Positions 1-10,591 are shown, counted from the first letter of the stretch. The stretch: DNA of 64,000 nt from Limnephilus marmoratus (GCA_917880885.1 OU862917.1:27020104-27084103); one strand, 5' to 3'. The notes: generated by a model not told the origin, from the letters alone. A program made the numbers and translations.

Positions 1-1010
1 TAACTTTACATTTGTATGTCACTTTCTAAATGTATTATAATGTCAATGGCACATGTTGTGCCGTATGTTTTGAAATAAATAAACGTGTAACAATAGTGCT
101 ACAGCCTTCAAACATCAAGCGTTATTACCGCTGGAAAAATAATACATCTTTGAACCTGTTGTTGTTTGTTTGTCATTTGCCAGAGACGCGGAATTGCGGG
201 CGGAACAAATTTCAAAAAAGAATATTGATTCAAATAATTTGGATGCGATTTTAAATTTTTTGTATAAAGAAACTGTACCAAGGAAAAGGTCAGAATAGCT
301 TCCTCCATTCTTGTTCTTAAGGTATTTTCCTCGCGATTTTTCCAGAAAACGCTGGCCCTTAAGAGGTTAATTACTTGGCTACTTTTTATATGTTCCGCAC
401 ACTAATTTGAATTTCAATTTTATTTTCTTGAATGAATGAATGCAAATCCGACATTTGGTCGGGCTGAAAGTTTGCAGATAGACTCGTTGTCGATGACAAT
501 GCATACTATTACATACATGGTGGCACTCACAAACCCACACGCGCCCGCATATGCATTTTTCTAAAATTGTTACTAGCCGGCACAAGATATGGCGCAACTA
601 GGTCGAAATTGAAAAAAGATGTATTAAATATTTAAATATAGTCAAAAACTTTATTCTTACGGGTTGATATGTATTTCACTTCTATGAAGTATTTTTAAAC
701 ATGTTTTTTACCTATATGCATTATTTGTGTTTTGCGTTGTTATTTCTTTTGTTGGTTTTGTTATTTTGTAATGTTTTTTAAAATTAATTAATTGTAAGCT
801 ACGGAAGAAATAAATTATTTCACTTACGTATTGTTTTATTATTATGTTTTAATAACAAGCTTGCTTTGTTTCCCACATTATACATAACACCGTAGTCAAC
901 TCTGTATTTCAATTCCAGATGAACAAAAAAAGTTGAATGTTAAATCACAAAGGAAGTCTGTTAGCAAAAAAAATCTCAGAAATTCATTCTCTCTCCAACG
1001 TGCTCATTTT
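1..1010. repeat. Dispersed AT-rich repeat, copy 1
   Basis: No credible gene is visible. The AT-rich stretch matches, in diverged form, the stretch at about 39780-40865: both share blocks ending in a stem that reads like CCCACATTATACAT followed by a run of AACAAAAAAGTT. Both are followed directly by the same GC-rich block beginning GGGAGGCGGG. The two stretches are therefore copies of one dispersed repeat about 1 kb long. The short open frames here are not conserved between copies. Confidence 0.5.
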
Positions 1011-1168
1011 GGGAGGCGGGAAGCGTATTTCCAATCCCTAACGCGGTTGAGTCACTCTAGCGACCGAGCCGCGTTAGGGATTGGAAGGCGTAAATCGCCT
1101 TACAAACACTACCGCATTTCAGTCGCGCTAGTGACTGAACCGCGTTAGGGATTGTTATGACTCCAGAT

Positions 1169-1300
1169 ACTAATATCTACAGCCTGTATGTCTGACGAAT
1201 ATCTACAGCTCATATGTTGAACTAATATCTACGAACTTCAGAGTGTTGACTAATATCTACAGAGCGTAGGTTGAACTAATATCTACAGAGCGTAGGTTGG
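1169..1300 (+). repeat. 26-bp subterminal tandem repeat
   Basis: Five units of 26-28 bp follow one another, each beginning ACTAATATCTACAG or a close variant. Units of the same motif lie inverted at 2325-2400 and 6961-6980. The array is thus part of the terminal structure of the surrounding element and is probably a repeated protein-binding site; that role is inferred. Confidence 0.75.
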
Positions 1301-1396
1301 ACTTATCAGCTAAATGTGTCCAATAGTCCGATATTAGGGATTTTTACGTACATACTTACATAAATTACGTTTTTTAAACTGCATACGCAATATTAC

Positions 1397-2270
1397 TGAG
1401 GGAGCGGGCCGGATCGGTAGAGAGAAATGAAAGGCGTCATGTCGAAGTGGTGAGTCAGTCGTTTATTGGGCTACGTAGCAGATGGTCGGTGAGCGGTAAC
1501 ATGATGTAATGCGGAGTGCCGTAGATGATGCTGCAGGCGCACGGAGGTGGAGATGGTGAGGTGAAGGTCAGCGAGTTGCTCGACACCATGGTGGTGGAGA
1601 TGACCTATCTTCCAGGCCGTTGCTCGACGCTTTGAATCGCGGAGATGAACGGTGTGTGGCTCGGTGAGCTGAGCCACCAGCAGGTAGTCCTGGCGAGGCG
1701 GAGCGCGTTCCATGGCAGCGAAGCACGGTGGGCTTCGGGGTGCCATGAAGTGGTGAGCTGATCCCCGGACTGAAGGTGACGCAAGCCTTGTAAGTCGCGG
1801 GATGGGGCTGATCTCTGGAGCAGAATACACGATGGGCCTTGTAGCTGAGACGTGGTGATGAACCTCGAGGAAGCTGCCCTGGAGCGTAGCGATACCATGC
1901 AGGAGCACTTATTACATGTTGGATGTTGACCGACGATTAATGTGAGACTGAACTGCAGCGGGCGAGCGATCGGCTGCTTATATAGCCGCGGTAGAGTAAC
2001 TACCTCGCGGTAGGTAATACGAGCCACCTCGGCAGTTGACGAGAATATTCGGCGCCGTACAGATATTGTACGGTGCTGTCTCGAGACCTTTCTAGGCGGG
2101 GCGATATTAATATCGTCGGGCTGGCACGGGAGGCGAGAAAGTACATCGCGGCCAGTATAGGTACGAAGGTACCTAGGCAAGTAGGTTTGCCGATGCGCGC
2201 GATATTAGGAGATGTTTCTCGTATGTTCTTTTGATGGCGAAGATAATAATGATGTGTCGCCACTTTACAT
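1397..2270 (-). mobile_element. Probable solo LTR, GC-rich
   Basis: This block is clearly richer in G+C than its surroundings. On the minus strand it shows a TATA box, an initiator and, near the far end, an AATAAA signal (plus 1462-1467). That order (U3 promoter, transcribed part, polyadenylation signal) is what a long terminal repeat has. On the minus strand it would begin near TGTAAAGTGGCGACAC and end near CCCTCA. No clean short duplication is seen at the borders, so both ends are approximate. Overlapping minus-strand frames of 87-191 codons here have no recognisable domain. Confidence 0.4.
1946..1984 (-). promoter_or_regulatory. TATA box and TCAGT initiator
   Basis: On the minus strand the sequence TATATAAG is followed about 30 bases later by TTCAGTC, the arthropod initiator consensus at the usual spacing. 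It lies inside the GC-rich LTR-like block and would drive leftward transcription. The spacing is seen; activity is inferred. Confidence 0.55.
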
Positions 2271-2673
2271 TATTCCAATATGCTATACATAATTGCAAAT
2301 CCAACCTCTGCCAGTGCTGTGTAGATATTCGTCAACACTTTGGTTCCCATAGATATTAGTCAACAGTTTGAGCTGTAGATATTCGTCAACACTTTGGTTC
2401 TCATTTTATTTTATTTTTTATTTTTATTTTATTTTTATTTTGCAGAAACAAACAGTACATTATTACATAATGGGAAATAGTTACAAAGTTATAGAATTAA
2501 TACAATAATTGGTACCAATGACATGTCTCTGTTATATACTTATGTTTTTGTGAGATAAATAATACATTATACCTAAATTAAATTAATAAATTATTGAAGG
2601 AGAGGGGTGTGTGAGAGTGTTTGTATGTGTGAGGGTGCGCGTGAGGGTGTGTGGATGTGTGTGGATGTGTGTA

Positions 2674-5519
2674 TTATGTGTGCGAGTTCAGTGTGCTAAA
2701 AATGTTTTTCTTAAATAGAGGGAGGGAATCAAAAAATATATCGGTATTTGTGGTTTTTTGAATTGAGTTGAATCTTTGAAGGATGCGCGAAATGGGGGAG
2801 TTGGCCGCAGCGTTCGTATTATTACTAGTTGTGTAAAAAAGGTTGGTGTGGCGAGTTCTTTTAGAAGGGATGTTAAAATTTATTTGAGATAGAAGTTCTG
2901 GGCAGTCTATTTCGTTATGTATTATTTTATGGAGAAATGTCATGTCAGCTACCGTTCGCCTGGATTTTAGGGATTGGAGAGTGCCGATGTAATTATTGTT
3001 GTATTTATAACCGAGATACTTAATAAATTTATTTTGTATGCGCTCTATGCTATTGACGTATTGGGTGTATTTGGGATTCCAGACAGGCGATGCAAATTCC
3101 AGTGTACTTCTGACTAGTGAGGAGTAAAGCATTACTAGAGTATGTGGATTTCTAAATAATTTACTCAGACGTAGTATGAAACCCAACATTTTGTAAGATC
3201 TATCAGTGATTGAATCAATGTGCGTATTAAATATAAGTTTACTGTCTAAATAGACTCCAAGGTCCTTACATTCATTTTTTGAGATCACGGGTTCATCGCA
3301 GAGTGAATATGAAAAGTTAATTATGTGCTTGTTTCTAGTAAAGGACATAGTGTGGCATTTAGAAACATTGAGGTCTAAATAGTTAGCTGTGCAATAGTTG
3401 CAGAGCCTATCTAAGTCACTTTGTAGCTCTTTACAGTCCGATAGAGAGCGAACCGTTTTGTAAATTTTCATATCATCTGCAAACAATAAAAATTTAGAGT
3501 GTTGGAAACATGAGCCTATGTCGTTTAAGTATATATTAAAGAAGAGCGGACCAAGGTGGGAACCCTGAGGGACACCCGAGGTTACATTGATTATTTTGGA
3601 TAAAACTCCATTTATTGAGACAACTTGACTACGATTGCTAATGTATGATTTAATCCATCTAAACAAGTCACCGTGTATTCCAAGACGAGTGAGTTTATTT
3701 AACAGAATTGAGTGGATAACGCGGTCGAAAGCCTTTGAGAAGTCGGTGTACATAGCATCGACCTGCACCCTTTCGTCCATATTGCTCTGCAAATAGTTGA
3801 CAAATAGGGCAAGGTTAGATGTTGTAGACCGATATTTCATGAATCCGTGTTGGTTCTGTGAAATTGTTGTAGTGATAGTTGGGTAAAGTTGGTCGTAAAC
3901 GATTTTTTCAAGAATTTTACTTAAGATGGGAAGTTGAGAGATAGGTCTGTAATTTGTTACGTCATGTTTGTCACCCTTTTTAAAGATGGGAGTTATTACG
4001 GCAGACTTCCACTTATGAGGAAACGTACCTTCACTTAATGATTTTTTGAAAATTGCACTGACCGGAGGAGTTATATATTTACTACAATTACGTATGAAGA
4101 TACCAGGCAAACTATTTAAACCAGGTCCTTTGTTAATATCAATGGATGATAGATATTTGTAGGTAATATCGTCGTTGATTGTAATTGAGGATATAGCTAT
4201 GTTATTCAGCGGATCAGATTCATGAACATCAGATGATAAATTTTGGGTGTGATCAGTGAAGACGGTAGAGAAATAATCGGCAAATAGATCGGTAATCTCC
4301 TTACTATTGTGTGCGATTCTTGAGCCATATGTTAGGTGTTCAGGTATGGAAGGAGATTTTCTTTGCGTTTTGACAAAGCTCCATATTTTTTTTACATTAT
4401 TTTGTATGGCATGTTCTAAGTGTGAAATATAATTGTGGTATGTGAGAGTAGCGATTTTCTTTTGACGTTTACGGAGCAGTGAAAAGGTTTGGTAATCTAG
4501 TGGGTTCTTGTGGCGTTTCCAGGCTCGAAAGAATTTGAGCTTTTCTTTTGTAATATTGATAAGAGCCGATGAGTACCACGTTGGGAATGTGTTTGTTTTC
4601 AGAATTTTCTTTGGAACAAGTTATCAATTAAGGCGTCAATGATTAAGTAAAAGCTGTTAACCGCCGTGTTGACGTCTTGTGCGTTTAAGACAGAAGACCA
4701 GTCAGTTTTTGACAGAGCATTGTTGACTAGGTCATAGTTGACTTTATTGAATAATTTGATCGTATGGGGTTGGGAAGTAGTTGTAGGGACGTGAAAATTA
4801 AGTTCAACTATTAGGGATATGTGATGTGTGTCCTCCTGAACCAGAGGGGAGTCGGCAGGAGAGACGCAGACTATGGTGTTACAGAGCACTAGGTCAAGTG
4901 TTCTACCGTGCCTATTTGGTATGTGGTTGTATTGTTTTAAATCTGAATAAGATAGACAGTTAAGGAGGGTAGTGGAGCAAAGGTCAGTACCGCGGGGATG
5001 ATGTGTGGTGTTCCAACTGATATTAGGCATGTTGTAATCTCCAATTAAAAGGAATATATCATTTGGATAGTTTGTGGTTAGATCGGATATTCTGGACGTA
5101 TGACTGTTGAGAAGAGATAATCGCTGAGTGTTTGATAGCTTTGGACCGACTCCGGGTAAGTACGAACAACAGATGTGAATATTAAATATACGACGTTTTG
5201 GGTCTCTTAGTACTATTGAAATCCAAATGTCCTCAGCTTCCGAGCTCCATGACTCGTGTGAATGTACAGTAAATTTTTTTTTAATACCAATTGCGACACC
5301 ACCTCCTTTGGTTTTACCCGTGAGGGACGTGTCTCTGTCTTTTCTGTAAATATTGTACCTGGAGTCGAAGAGCTCGTTATCAGATATACTGTCTACTAAC
5401 CAAGTTTCAGTAATTAAAATTATATCGAATTCATTTATCAGAACATTGTGATAAAACTCGTTCGTTTTAGTACAAAGGCCACGTGCATTTTGGTAAAAAA
5501 TTATTATTTTTTCAGACAT
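2674..5519 (-). pseudogene. ORF2: AP endonuclease plus reverse transcriptase, one frameshift
   Basis: The first frame (5519-4599, 306 codons) is an exonuclease-endonuclease-phosphatase domain: ITETWL carries the catalytic Glu, GGGVAIGIK follows, then GDYNMP, and a late THH in the place of the usual SDH. The frame closes near 4600. The matching linker and reverse transcriptase continue in another frame, open without a stop down to 2674. The RT shows NYRPIS, DFSKAFD, GVPQGSHLGPLFF and the catalytic FADD. A single one-base change near 4605-4615 explains the break. The product would nick target DNA and reverse-transcribe the element RNA. Order and motifs are Jockey/CR1-like; the exact clade is not certain. 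Confidence 0.88.
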
Positions 5520-5772
5520 TGGAGAATGAAGTAAATTACCGATTTATTATTGTTTGCCACAAGTCCACTGGAATATGCATTCGGCGAGTGTATCGCTGGA
5601 TAATATACTGAATGTGCAAGTGTGTAGGTATGGTTGTTGAACATTTTAGCTGTTGATACCGATAGAATGAATGTGTTGTTATGATGTGTTGTGTGCGCTG
5701 GAGTAAAGGGTAGGTAATTATGATTTAATGAAATATAAGTGAAGTGGATAGGAAGGGTAGAAGTTTTTATAG

Positions 5773-6546
5773 TTATACCAGGTTTGATAATTGCGCAGGG
5801 CAAGTTATCAGGATTGCAGGAGAGGTTTCGTTCTTTCTTATGTAAATCTTGGCGTTTCGCACCCATAAAAAACTAAAGTTATTAGCGATTTTAAACTCTT
5901 TCGCGGACCGTAATAAATATTTATTTCTTCTTGTGAGATGGTCGTTAATAAATATTTTTCCTCCGACTAAACCTATACTACTGCAATTGAGTCCCTTCTT
6001 CATCTTGATGGCAGCAATCAATTCGTCCTTCAATTTCTTGCTAGCAAATTTGGCCACAATGTTTCGGGGGCGGGGGTCACGGGGGGTAACAGGTCCAGGA
6101 CCATCGGGTGGAGGATGTTGGCGTATTTTCACCCTGCTGGCGTAAAGAATATCTTCTCTGTTTATTGTATATCCCACGTTGGTTGCAACTTTTAAAATGG
6201 TGTCAGCAAGGTCCTCGTTGTTTTTTTCTGGGATTCCGAAGATTTCAATATTATTTTCGAGCAGCTGTTGGTCGTGGTTACTATTCCTTATGTCGAGGTG
6301 ATTTACGATTTTCTTGAGATCAGCAATCTCGCCTTCAAGCCTAACTGACTTTGTTTTTTCTTCTTTAAGATGAAGGTCCATAGTTTTTAGTTTTCCTTCG
6401 TAGTCGTCGATTTTTTTTGACATAAAATCTATTGTCTTTATGAGGTCCCGGATTTCTGATTTAAAAGACATTTGAAAGTTTTCGAATTTTAGATCAATGT
6501 GCTTTAATAATTCGGAGTCATCGGACTGCAACTTCTTAGGAGGCAT
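5773..6546 (-). CDS. ORF1 of non-LTR element: coiled-coil, FP25K-like protein
   Basis: This 257-residue frame is intact. Residues about 15-95 are rich in Lys and Glu with heptad-like hydrophobics, predicting a coiled coil. Residues about 100-245 resemble the baculovirus FP25K-like domain found in ORF1 of insect Jockey/CR1-type elements, including INDHLTRRNKYLLRSAKEF and FLWVRNAKIYIRK. The role in the family is RNA binding and assembly of the retrotransposition particle. It lies upstream of ORF2 on the same strand, with about 250 bases between them. The first Met starts the coiled coil and no upstream extension is convincing. Confidence 0.85.
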   Translation of the reverse strand: MPPKKLQSDDSELLKHIDLKFENFQMSFKSEIRDLIKTIDFMSKKIDDYEGKLKTMDLHLKEEKTKSVRLEGEIADLKKIVNHLDIRNSNHDQQLLENNIEIFGIPEKNNEDLADTILKVATNVGYTINREDILYASRVKIRQHPPPDGPGPVTPRDPRPRNIVAKFASKKLKDELIAAIKMKKGLNCSSIGLVGGKIFINDHLTRRNKYLLRSAKEFKIANNFSFLWVRNAKIYIRKNETSPAILITCPAQLSNLV

Positions 6547-6995
6547 TGCAAATTGTTAGAATATTTTAGAAGCTGTTTATGTCAATCACAGCCAATAAGA
6601 GAGGGCGGTGGCAGCAATAAGCCAATAACAAGGCTGCGAGAACAAATGGCGGCGATTACACCCAATCACAGCTGTCAAAACGAGGATGACAGGTAGATTT
6701 GCAGGAGTCACTGATATAAGGTTAGAAATTATAATTTTGTGTTTGAATTTAAAGCAAATTATTCTGCACAGAGAACGTGAATAACAGTTTCACTTATGGA
6801 TTCCACTAAGCTCTATTCGTTTTACTGGAACTGGATTGAGATGATATAGAAATGAACAGTTTTAACAGTTAACACAATAAGCGTAATTTGAACAGGTATA
6901 ATGTACATGTATTATTCTTGTAATTATAGATATTAATTCGATTTTTTCAGTTTTTGGAATTCCTGTAGATATTAGTAGACGCCTCCATTGTTATG

Positions 6996-7672
6996 CATAA
7001 ATCACCTTACAAAAGCTATACCGATTCAGTCACCTACGCGCTTCGTTGCTCTATCAGTTTCTGTGAGGGCGACGACCGTAATTATAGAGAGGTTAGCAGA
7101 GAGGATGGACAGCGTTTTTTTAGTTAGCATTTTTTTTAACATTGAAAATTTATTTTAAGTTTAAAAAAGCGGGTTTTTTTTAACTGAGGGTGACGACCGT
7201 AATTATAGAAGGGTAAGCAGAGAGGATGGACCGCGTTAATTTTTTACTTAATTTTTTTTTTACATAGAAAAAAACGCGCGTTTTTTTTACTTAAAATATA
7301 AATTTTCTATGTAAAAAAAAAACAATTTAATAAAAATGAACGCGGTCCATCCTCTCTGCTTACCCTATATATTTAAAAATATATACAAATTTTCTATGTA
7401 AAAAAAAAATTAAGTAAAAAAAAAACGCAGTTCATCCTCTCTGCTTACCCTTCTATAATTACGGTCGTCACCCTCAGTTAAAAAAAAAACCCGCGTTTTT
7501 TTTAACTTAAAATAAATTTTCAATGTAAAAAAAATGCTAACTAAAAAAACGCTGTCCATCCTCTCTGCTAACCTCTCTATAATTACGGTCGTCGCCCTCA
7601 CAGAAACTGATAGAGCAACAAAGCGCGTAGGTGACTGAATCGATATAGCTTTTGTAAGGTGATTTATGCATA
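6996..7672. repeat. Inner foldback of the MITE, with T-rich and A-rich arms
   Basis: The arms (about 6996-7310 and 7330-7672) are near-complementary and carry repeated cassettes: GACGACCGTAATTATAGA, CAGAGAGGATGGAC and oligo-T runs. A matching structure, shorter by one cassette, is in the 43013-43695 copy. As RNA it would form a hairpin several hundred bases long. Confidence 0.8.
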
Positions 7673-7805
7673 ACAATCCCTAACGCGGTTCAGTCACTAG
7701 CGCGACTGAAATGCGGTAGTGTTTGTAAGGCGATTTACGCCTTCCAATCCCTAACGCGGCTCAGTCGCTAGAGTGACTCAACCGCGTTAGGGATTGGAAA
7801 TACGC

Positions 7806-8115
7806 AGGCGGGAATGGGTGCCGCCGCCCCGGGAACCTTTATTGGATAACCAACACCTCTGCCATAGGTCACTCCAAGTGGTTTGCTACGTTTGGTGATT
7901 TAGCAGGGGTGCCCGGGTTCATGGGGTGAGGTTTGTCTAGGTCTTAGGAGGTGTATGACCAGGACATACTGAACCCCAGATTCCTACCCACCCCTTAAAC
8001 CCTTTTCCTTCCCAGAACTCTCCTCTCCTTCCTTTCCTTACAAAAAAACTTCCACACAGCATCCCCAAAGATGACATACGCCCTGAGGGAAATTATTTTC
8101 CACGGGGCCTCCTTT
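7806..8115. repeat. GC-rich dispersed repeat, copy 1 (right part)
   Basis: The block reads AGGCGGGAATGGGTGCCGCC, then a conserved stretch containing GGATAACCAACACCTCTGCC. Related copies are at about 10975-11335, 40868-41130, 43696-43890 (inverted) and 58490-58835. Its left part is at 1011-1022, separated by the foldback element. The origin of the repeat is unknown. Confidence 0.75.
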
Positions 8116-8670
8116 GTGGAGCTCATGTAAAAAAAAATCCAAGTATATGGAATATTTGTGAACGTATACAAAAACTAAAAACTGTTTTTGAAAGATGATG
8201 AAATACGCTGTCAAATTTTATTATTAGAAATTACCAAATTTTCAACGTTGTCTTATCGGTTCACTTTCATTCGGCATTTTTGTTTCATTTCTTGTCCAGA
8301 CGTTTCAATCCATGTGGAAGAGGCGGACTACGCCCTAATTAGAGTAGTTTGCATACAAAAAAAAGTTAATTTTGTCGATTTCTTGAAGATGTGCATTAGT
8401 ATTGGTTAGCAATAATGTTTGAATACGGAAAGAGTTCGTTCATTTAGTTTAACGTTCGTTTGGTTTATTCGTTAATTATTCGTTCATTTAGTTTATTTGT
8501 TAATTGGTAAACAATATCGGCGACACCCGGAAGCCCAGTCCCACATCGTAAAAACTGCAGATAGCACATCAACTTATATTTCAATATCTTTAGGCGGAAC
8601 GAAAGACAGAAATGAACGGGAAAAAACACTCTGATTCCGCCTTTACGTGTAGCTTCCGTGGTCGCTATGG
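8116..8670. other. Intergenic, no gene seen
   Basis: No supported gene. The part at 8125-8250 resembles 55170-55260 (shared GGAATATTTGT, then CTGTTTTTGAAAGAT), so it belongs to another dispersed repeat. The remainder is AT-rich with TTCGTT repeats. Confidence 0.4.
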
Positions 8671-8690
8671 CATGGATAGCGTATGACAGT

Positions 8691-8746
8691 GACGCAAGTG
8701 GTAGGAAGCAGCGATAACCTACTCCAAATGACCGCGGGTTGAGACC
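8691..8746 (+). promoter_or_regulatory. tRNA-like A and B boxes upstream of Gag ORF
   Basis: GACGCAAGTGGTA resembles an RNA polymerase III A box. GGGTTGAGACC, about 45 bases on, resembles a B box inside a small CGGGT/ACCCG stem. The same pair precedes the second Gag ORF (49856-49919). It may be a tRNA-derived leader or a remnant of a SINE. Confidence 0.4.
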
Positions 8747-9049
8747 CGTTGATTTATTTTAAAGTTAATCCCTTTCATACGCAATGCAGGATTTTGTTTG
8801 CAATAATTATAATTTACGATAGCACTATCAATATGAGTTCGAATAATCGCGTAACTACACTGATAAATAAATGTATTATCTTTACTCAGAAGTGCAGATA
8901 ATAATTTTGCCCAGTTAACGAACAAACAGCATAGATAGCTGCGGAATTTAAATCAACCTGCCGTGGGCAAAATCACGGGTCTCGCGACTAAGATAATAAG
9001 TGTTAAAATCGTATGTTTGTGCAATTAAAAAATAATTAAGTACTGCAAA

Positions 9050-10591
9050 ATGGGGGAGAAGTTTGGTGAATATGATATGCACGCCTGGAAATGGCCAGAG
9101 TATTGTGAATGGTTAAACACATATTTCGAATCACATAAAACGGCGGAACATTTGAAAGTAACAAATTTAACCTCTACTGTGGGGAGTACAACAAATAAGC
9201 TGATACAGAAGTTATGCAGTCCACATAAGCCCGCAGATGAGACTTACGATAAAATTGTTGAAAAGGTTGGAGACCATTTCAAATCCAAATCATTTATAAA
9301 GGAGGAACGTCACAAATTCCGTCAGACAAGGCAAAGGGACAAAACAATTTTAGAGTATGAGGGCACTTTGAGAAAGAAAGCCCGCTTCTGTGCTTTCGGA
9401 GAAAGGGAGGATGAATATTTGCAAGAACAATTCTCGTTCGGCCTACGGAGTGATACAAGTAGACATAAAATAAACTATATAGAAGAATCGCTTACTTTTG
9501 ACAAATTAGTATCAATTGCAAGTAATCTGGAAGCAGACGAAAATAAAGTTGCAGAAAATGAAAAAGCAGAAAAAAACACAGAAATAGAATCAACGCAAAA
9601 TAATGCAGAAAACAATACTTCATCAAAAGAAAAAGCTGAAAATAATTCTGCTGCAAATAATACAGTGGAAAATAATGCGTCAGAAAATAATGCTGTACAA
9701 AAGAATTTACCGGTAAATGATGTAACAGAAAAGATTGCAGCATGTAAAAATGCAACAAAAAATAATGAAACGGCAATGAATTCAATGGAAAATAAAGTAG
9801 CAGAAAAGAAGGTAACAGAAAATAAAGCCGGAGGAGAGAATGAAGCAAAAGGGAATGAAGCAGAAAATAATGCAGCTGATTATAATATAGTGAAAAATAA
9901 CTCAACAGAAAATAATGCTGTACAAAAGAATTTACCGGTAAATGATGTAACAGAAAAGATTGCAGCATGTAAAAATGCAACAAAAAATAATGAAACGGCA
10001 ATGAATTCAATGGAAAATAAAGTAGCAGAAAAGGAGGTAACAAAAAATAAAGCCAGAGGAGAGAATGAAGCAAAAAGGAATGAAGCCGAAAATAATGCAG
10101 CTGATTATAATACAGCGAAAAATAACTCAATAGAAGGAGGTGTTCGGGCGAGTTGGGCCAACTTGAACTCCAAACTTCCAACTCGAACTCCCAATGCAGT
10201 GGAAAATAATGCGTCAGAAAATAATGCTGTACAAAAGAATTCATCGGTAAAGAATGTGACAGAAAAGATTATTATAAATGTTTCAAAAAATAAAGAAACA
10301 GCTATGAATACAGTGGAAAATAACGTAACAGAAAAGGTGGTAACAGAGAAGAATGCCGTAGAGAAAAATGAAGCAGAAAATATAGCACCAGAAAATAATA
10401 TATCCGATGGAGAGGATAAAAGGGCAACGGCAAGCAATGGAGGAGCAGGTGGGAACAGCTACCAGAGATCCAGAGAGTCGAGTGTCTACAAGCAAGAGTT
10501 CAGAGAGCAAGCAAAAGGGGAACAAAGAAGTGGCACTCCGGAGATAGAGCAGTACGTTGAAATGGAGGATGGAGAGGTAATTTTGAATTGA
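9050..10591 (+). CDS. Gag capsid-like protein with Asn/Glu-rich repeat tail
   Basis: The frame is 513 residues and intact. Residues 1-165 match the pattern of Ty3-type retrotransposon Gag capsid: WPEYCEWLNTYFE, a KLCSPHKPADETYDKIV helix, FRQTRQ, then EYEGTLRKKARFC and LTFDKLVSIAS. Family Gags normally go on to a zinc knuckle and pol. Here residues 170-440 are low-complexity repeats of the NNAVENN/TEK type, and no CCHC box is seen. A 225-bp in-frame tandem duplication (units starting near 9686 and 9911) lengthens the tail. The C-terminus is acidic and shared with copy 2. It is likely able to make capsid-like assemblies (inference). Copy 2 at 50203 is shorter. Confidence 0.8.
   Translation: MGEKFGEYDMHAWKWPEYCEWLNTYFESHKTAEHLKVTNLTSTVGSTTNKLIQKLCSPHKPADETYDKIVEKVGDHFKSKSFIKEERHKFRQTRQRDKTILEYEGTLRKKARFCAFGEREDEYLQEQFSFGLRSDTSRHKINYIEESLTFDKLVSIASNLEADENKVAENEKAEKNTEIESTQNNAENNTSSKEKAENNSAANNTVENNASENNAVQKNLPVNDVTEKIAACKNATKNNETAMNSMENKVAEKKVTENKAGGENEAKGNEAENNAADYNIVKNNSTENNAVQKNLPVNDVTEKIAACKNATKNNETAMNSMENKVAEKEVTKNKARGENEAKRNEAENNAADYNTAKNNSIEGGVRASWANLNSKLPTRTPNAVENNASENNAVQKNSSVKNVTEKIIINVSKNKETAMNTVENNVTEKVVTEKNAVEKNEAENIAPENNISDGEDKRATASNGGAGGNSYQRSRESSVYKQEFREQAKGEQRSGTPEIEQYVEMEDGEVILN
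10132..10195 (+). repeat. In-frame dispersed segment inside Gag tail
   Basis: A GC-richer segment encoding GGVRASWANLNSKLPTRTP interrupts the Asn/Glu repeats. The same segment lies in the second Gag ORF (about 51098-51188, longer at its 5' side) and outside any Gag at about 35640-35740. It therefore looks like a small mobile or exonised repeat that kept the frame open. Confidence 0.65.

Larger units (their letters stand above)
2401..6950 (-). mobile_element. Nearly full-length Jockey/CR1-like non-LTR retrotransposon (N1)
   Basis: Read on the minus strand the order is 5' untranslated region, ORF1 (coiled coil plus FP25K-like), ORF2 (endonuclease plus reverse transcriptase), 3' untranslated region, and an AAAAT-type tail (plus 2403-2442). 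It is inserted in the subterminal repeat region of the surrounding element. The 5' border lies near 6950 and no convincing TSD was found. Apart from one frameshift in ORF2 it looks complete, which implies fairly recent activity. Confidence 0.85.
1160..6986. mobile_element. Second TSD-flanked element inserted in the foldback MITE
   Basis: The 9-bp repeat ATTGTTATG occurs at 1151-1159 and again at 6987-6995. The compact sister element shows the unoccupied site once, at 43141-43149, so the insertion borders are exact. The ends share TACTAATATCTACAG in inverted orientation (near 1168 and 6963). On the left this motif opens a 26-bp tandem array, and related units lie in the opposite orientation at 2325-2400. 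A 9-bp TSD plus tandem subterminal motifs suggests a Mutator-like element. No transposase gene is recognised. A non-LTR element and an LTR-like block sit inside it. Confidence 0.8.
1023..7805. mobile_element. Foldback Mutator-like MITE, expanded by nested insertions
   Basis: The ends are perfect inverted repeats starting GCGTATTTCCAATCCC, and the inverted arms run about 130 bp on each side (1023-1159 and 7677-7805). The element is flanked by the 9-bp direct repeat AGGCGGGAA (1014-1022 and 7806-7814), and it splits a GC-rich dispersed repeat whose other copies read through the site. A 9-bp duplication fits the Mutator-like superfamily (family knowledge). The compact copy at 43013-43695 is only 683 bp, so most of this 6.8 kb is later insertion. 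No transposase of its own is seen. Confidence 0.85.

Noticed and set aside
1471..2263. Overlapping minus-strand frames of 87-191 codons
   Set aside because: No domain, three frames overlap, and GC-rich DNA opens frames by chance; the LTR-like explanation is simpler.
9492..10244. 250-codon minus-strand frame rich in Leu, Phe, Tyr, His
   Set aside because: It is the antisense shadow of the Asn/Glu-rich Gag tail; the same happens at 50804-51283. Composition is forced by the sense codons.
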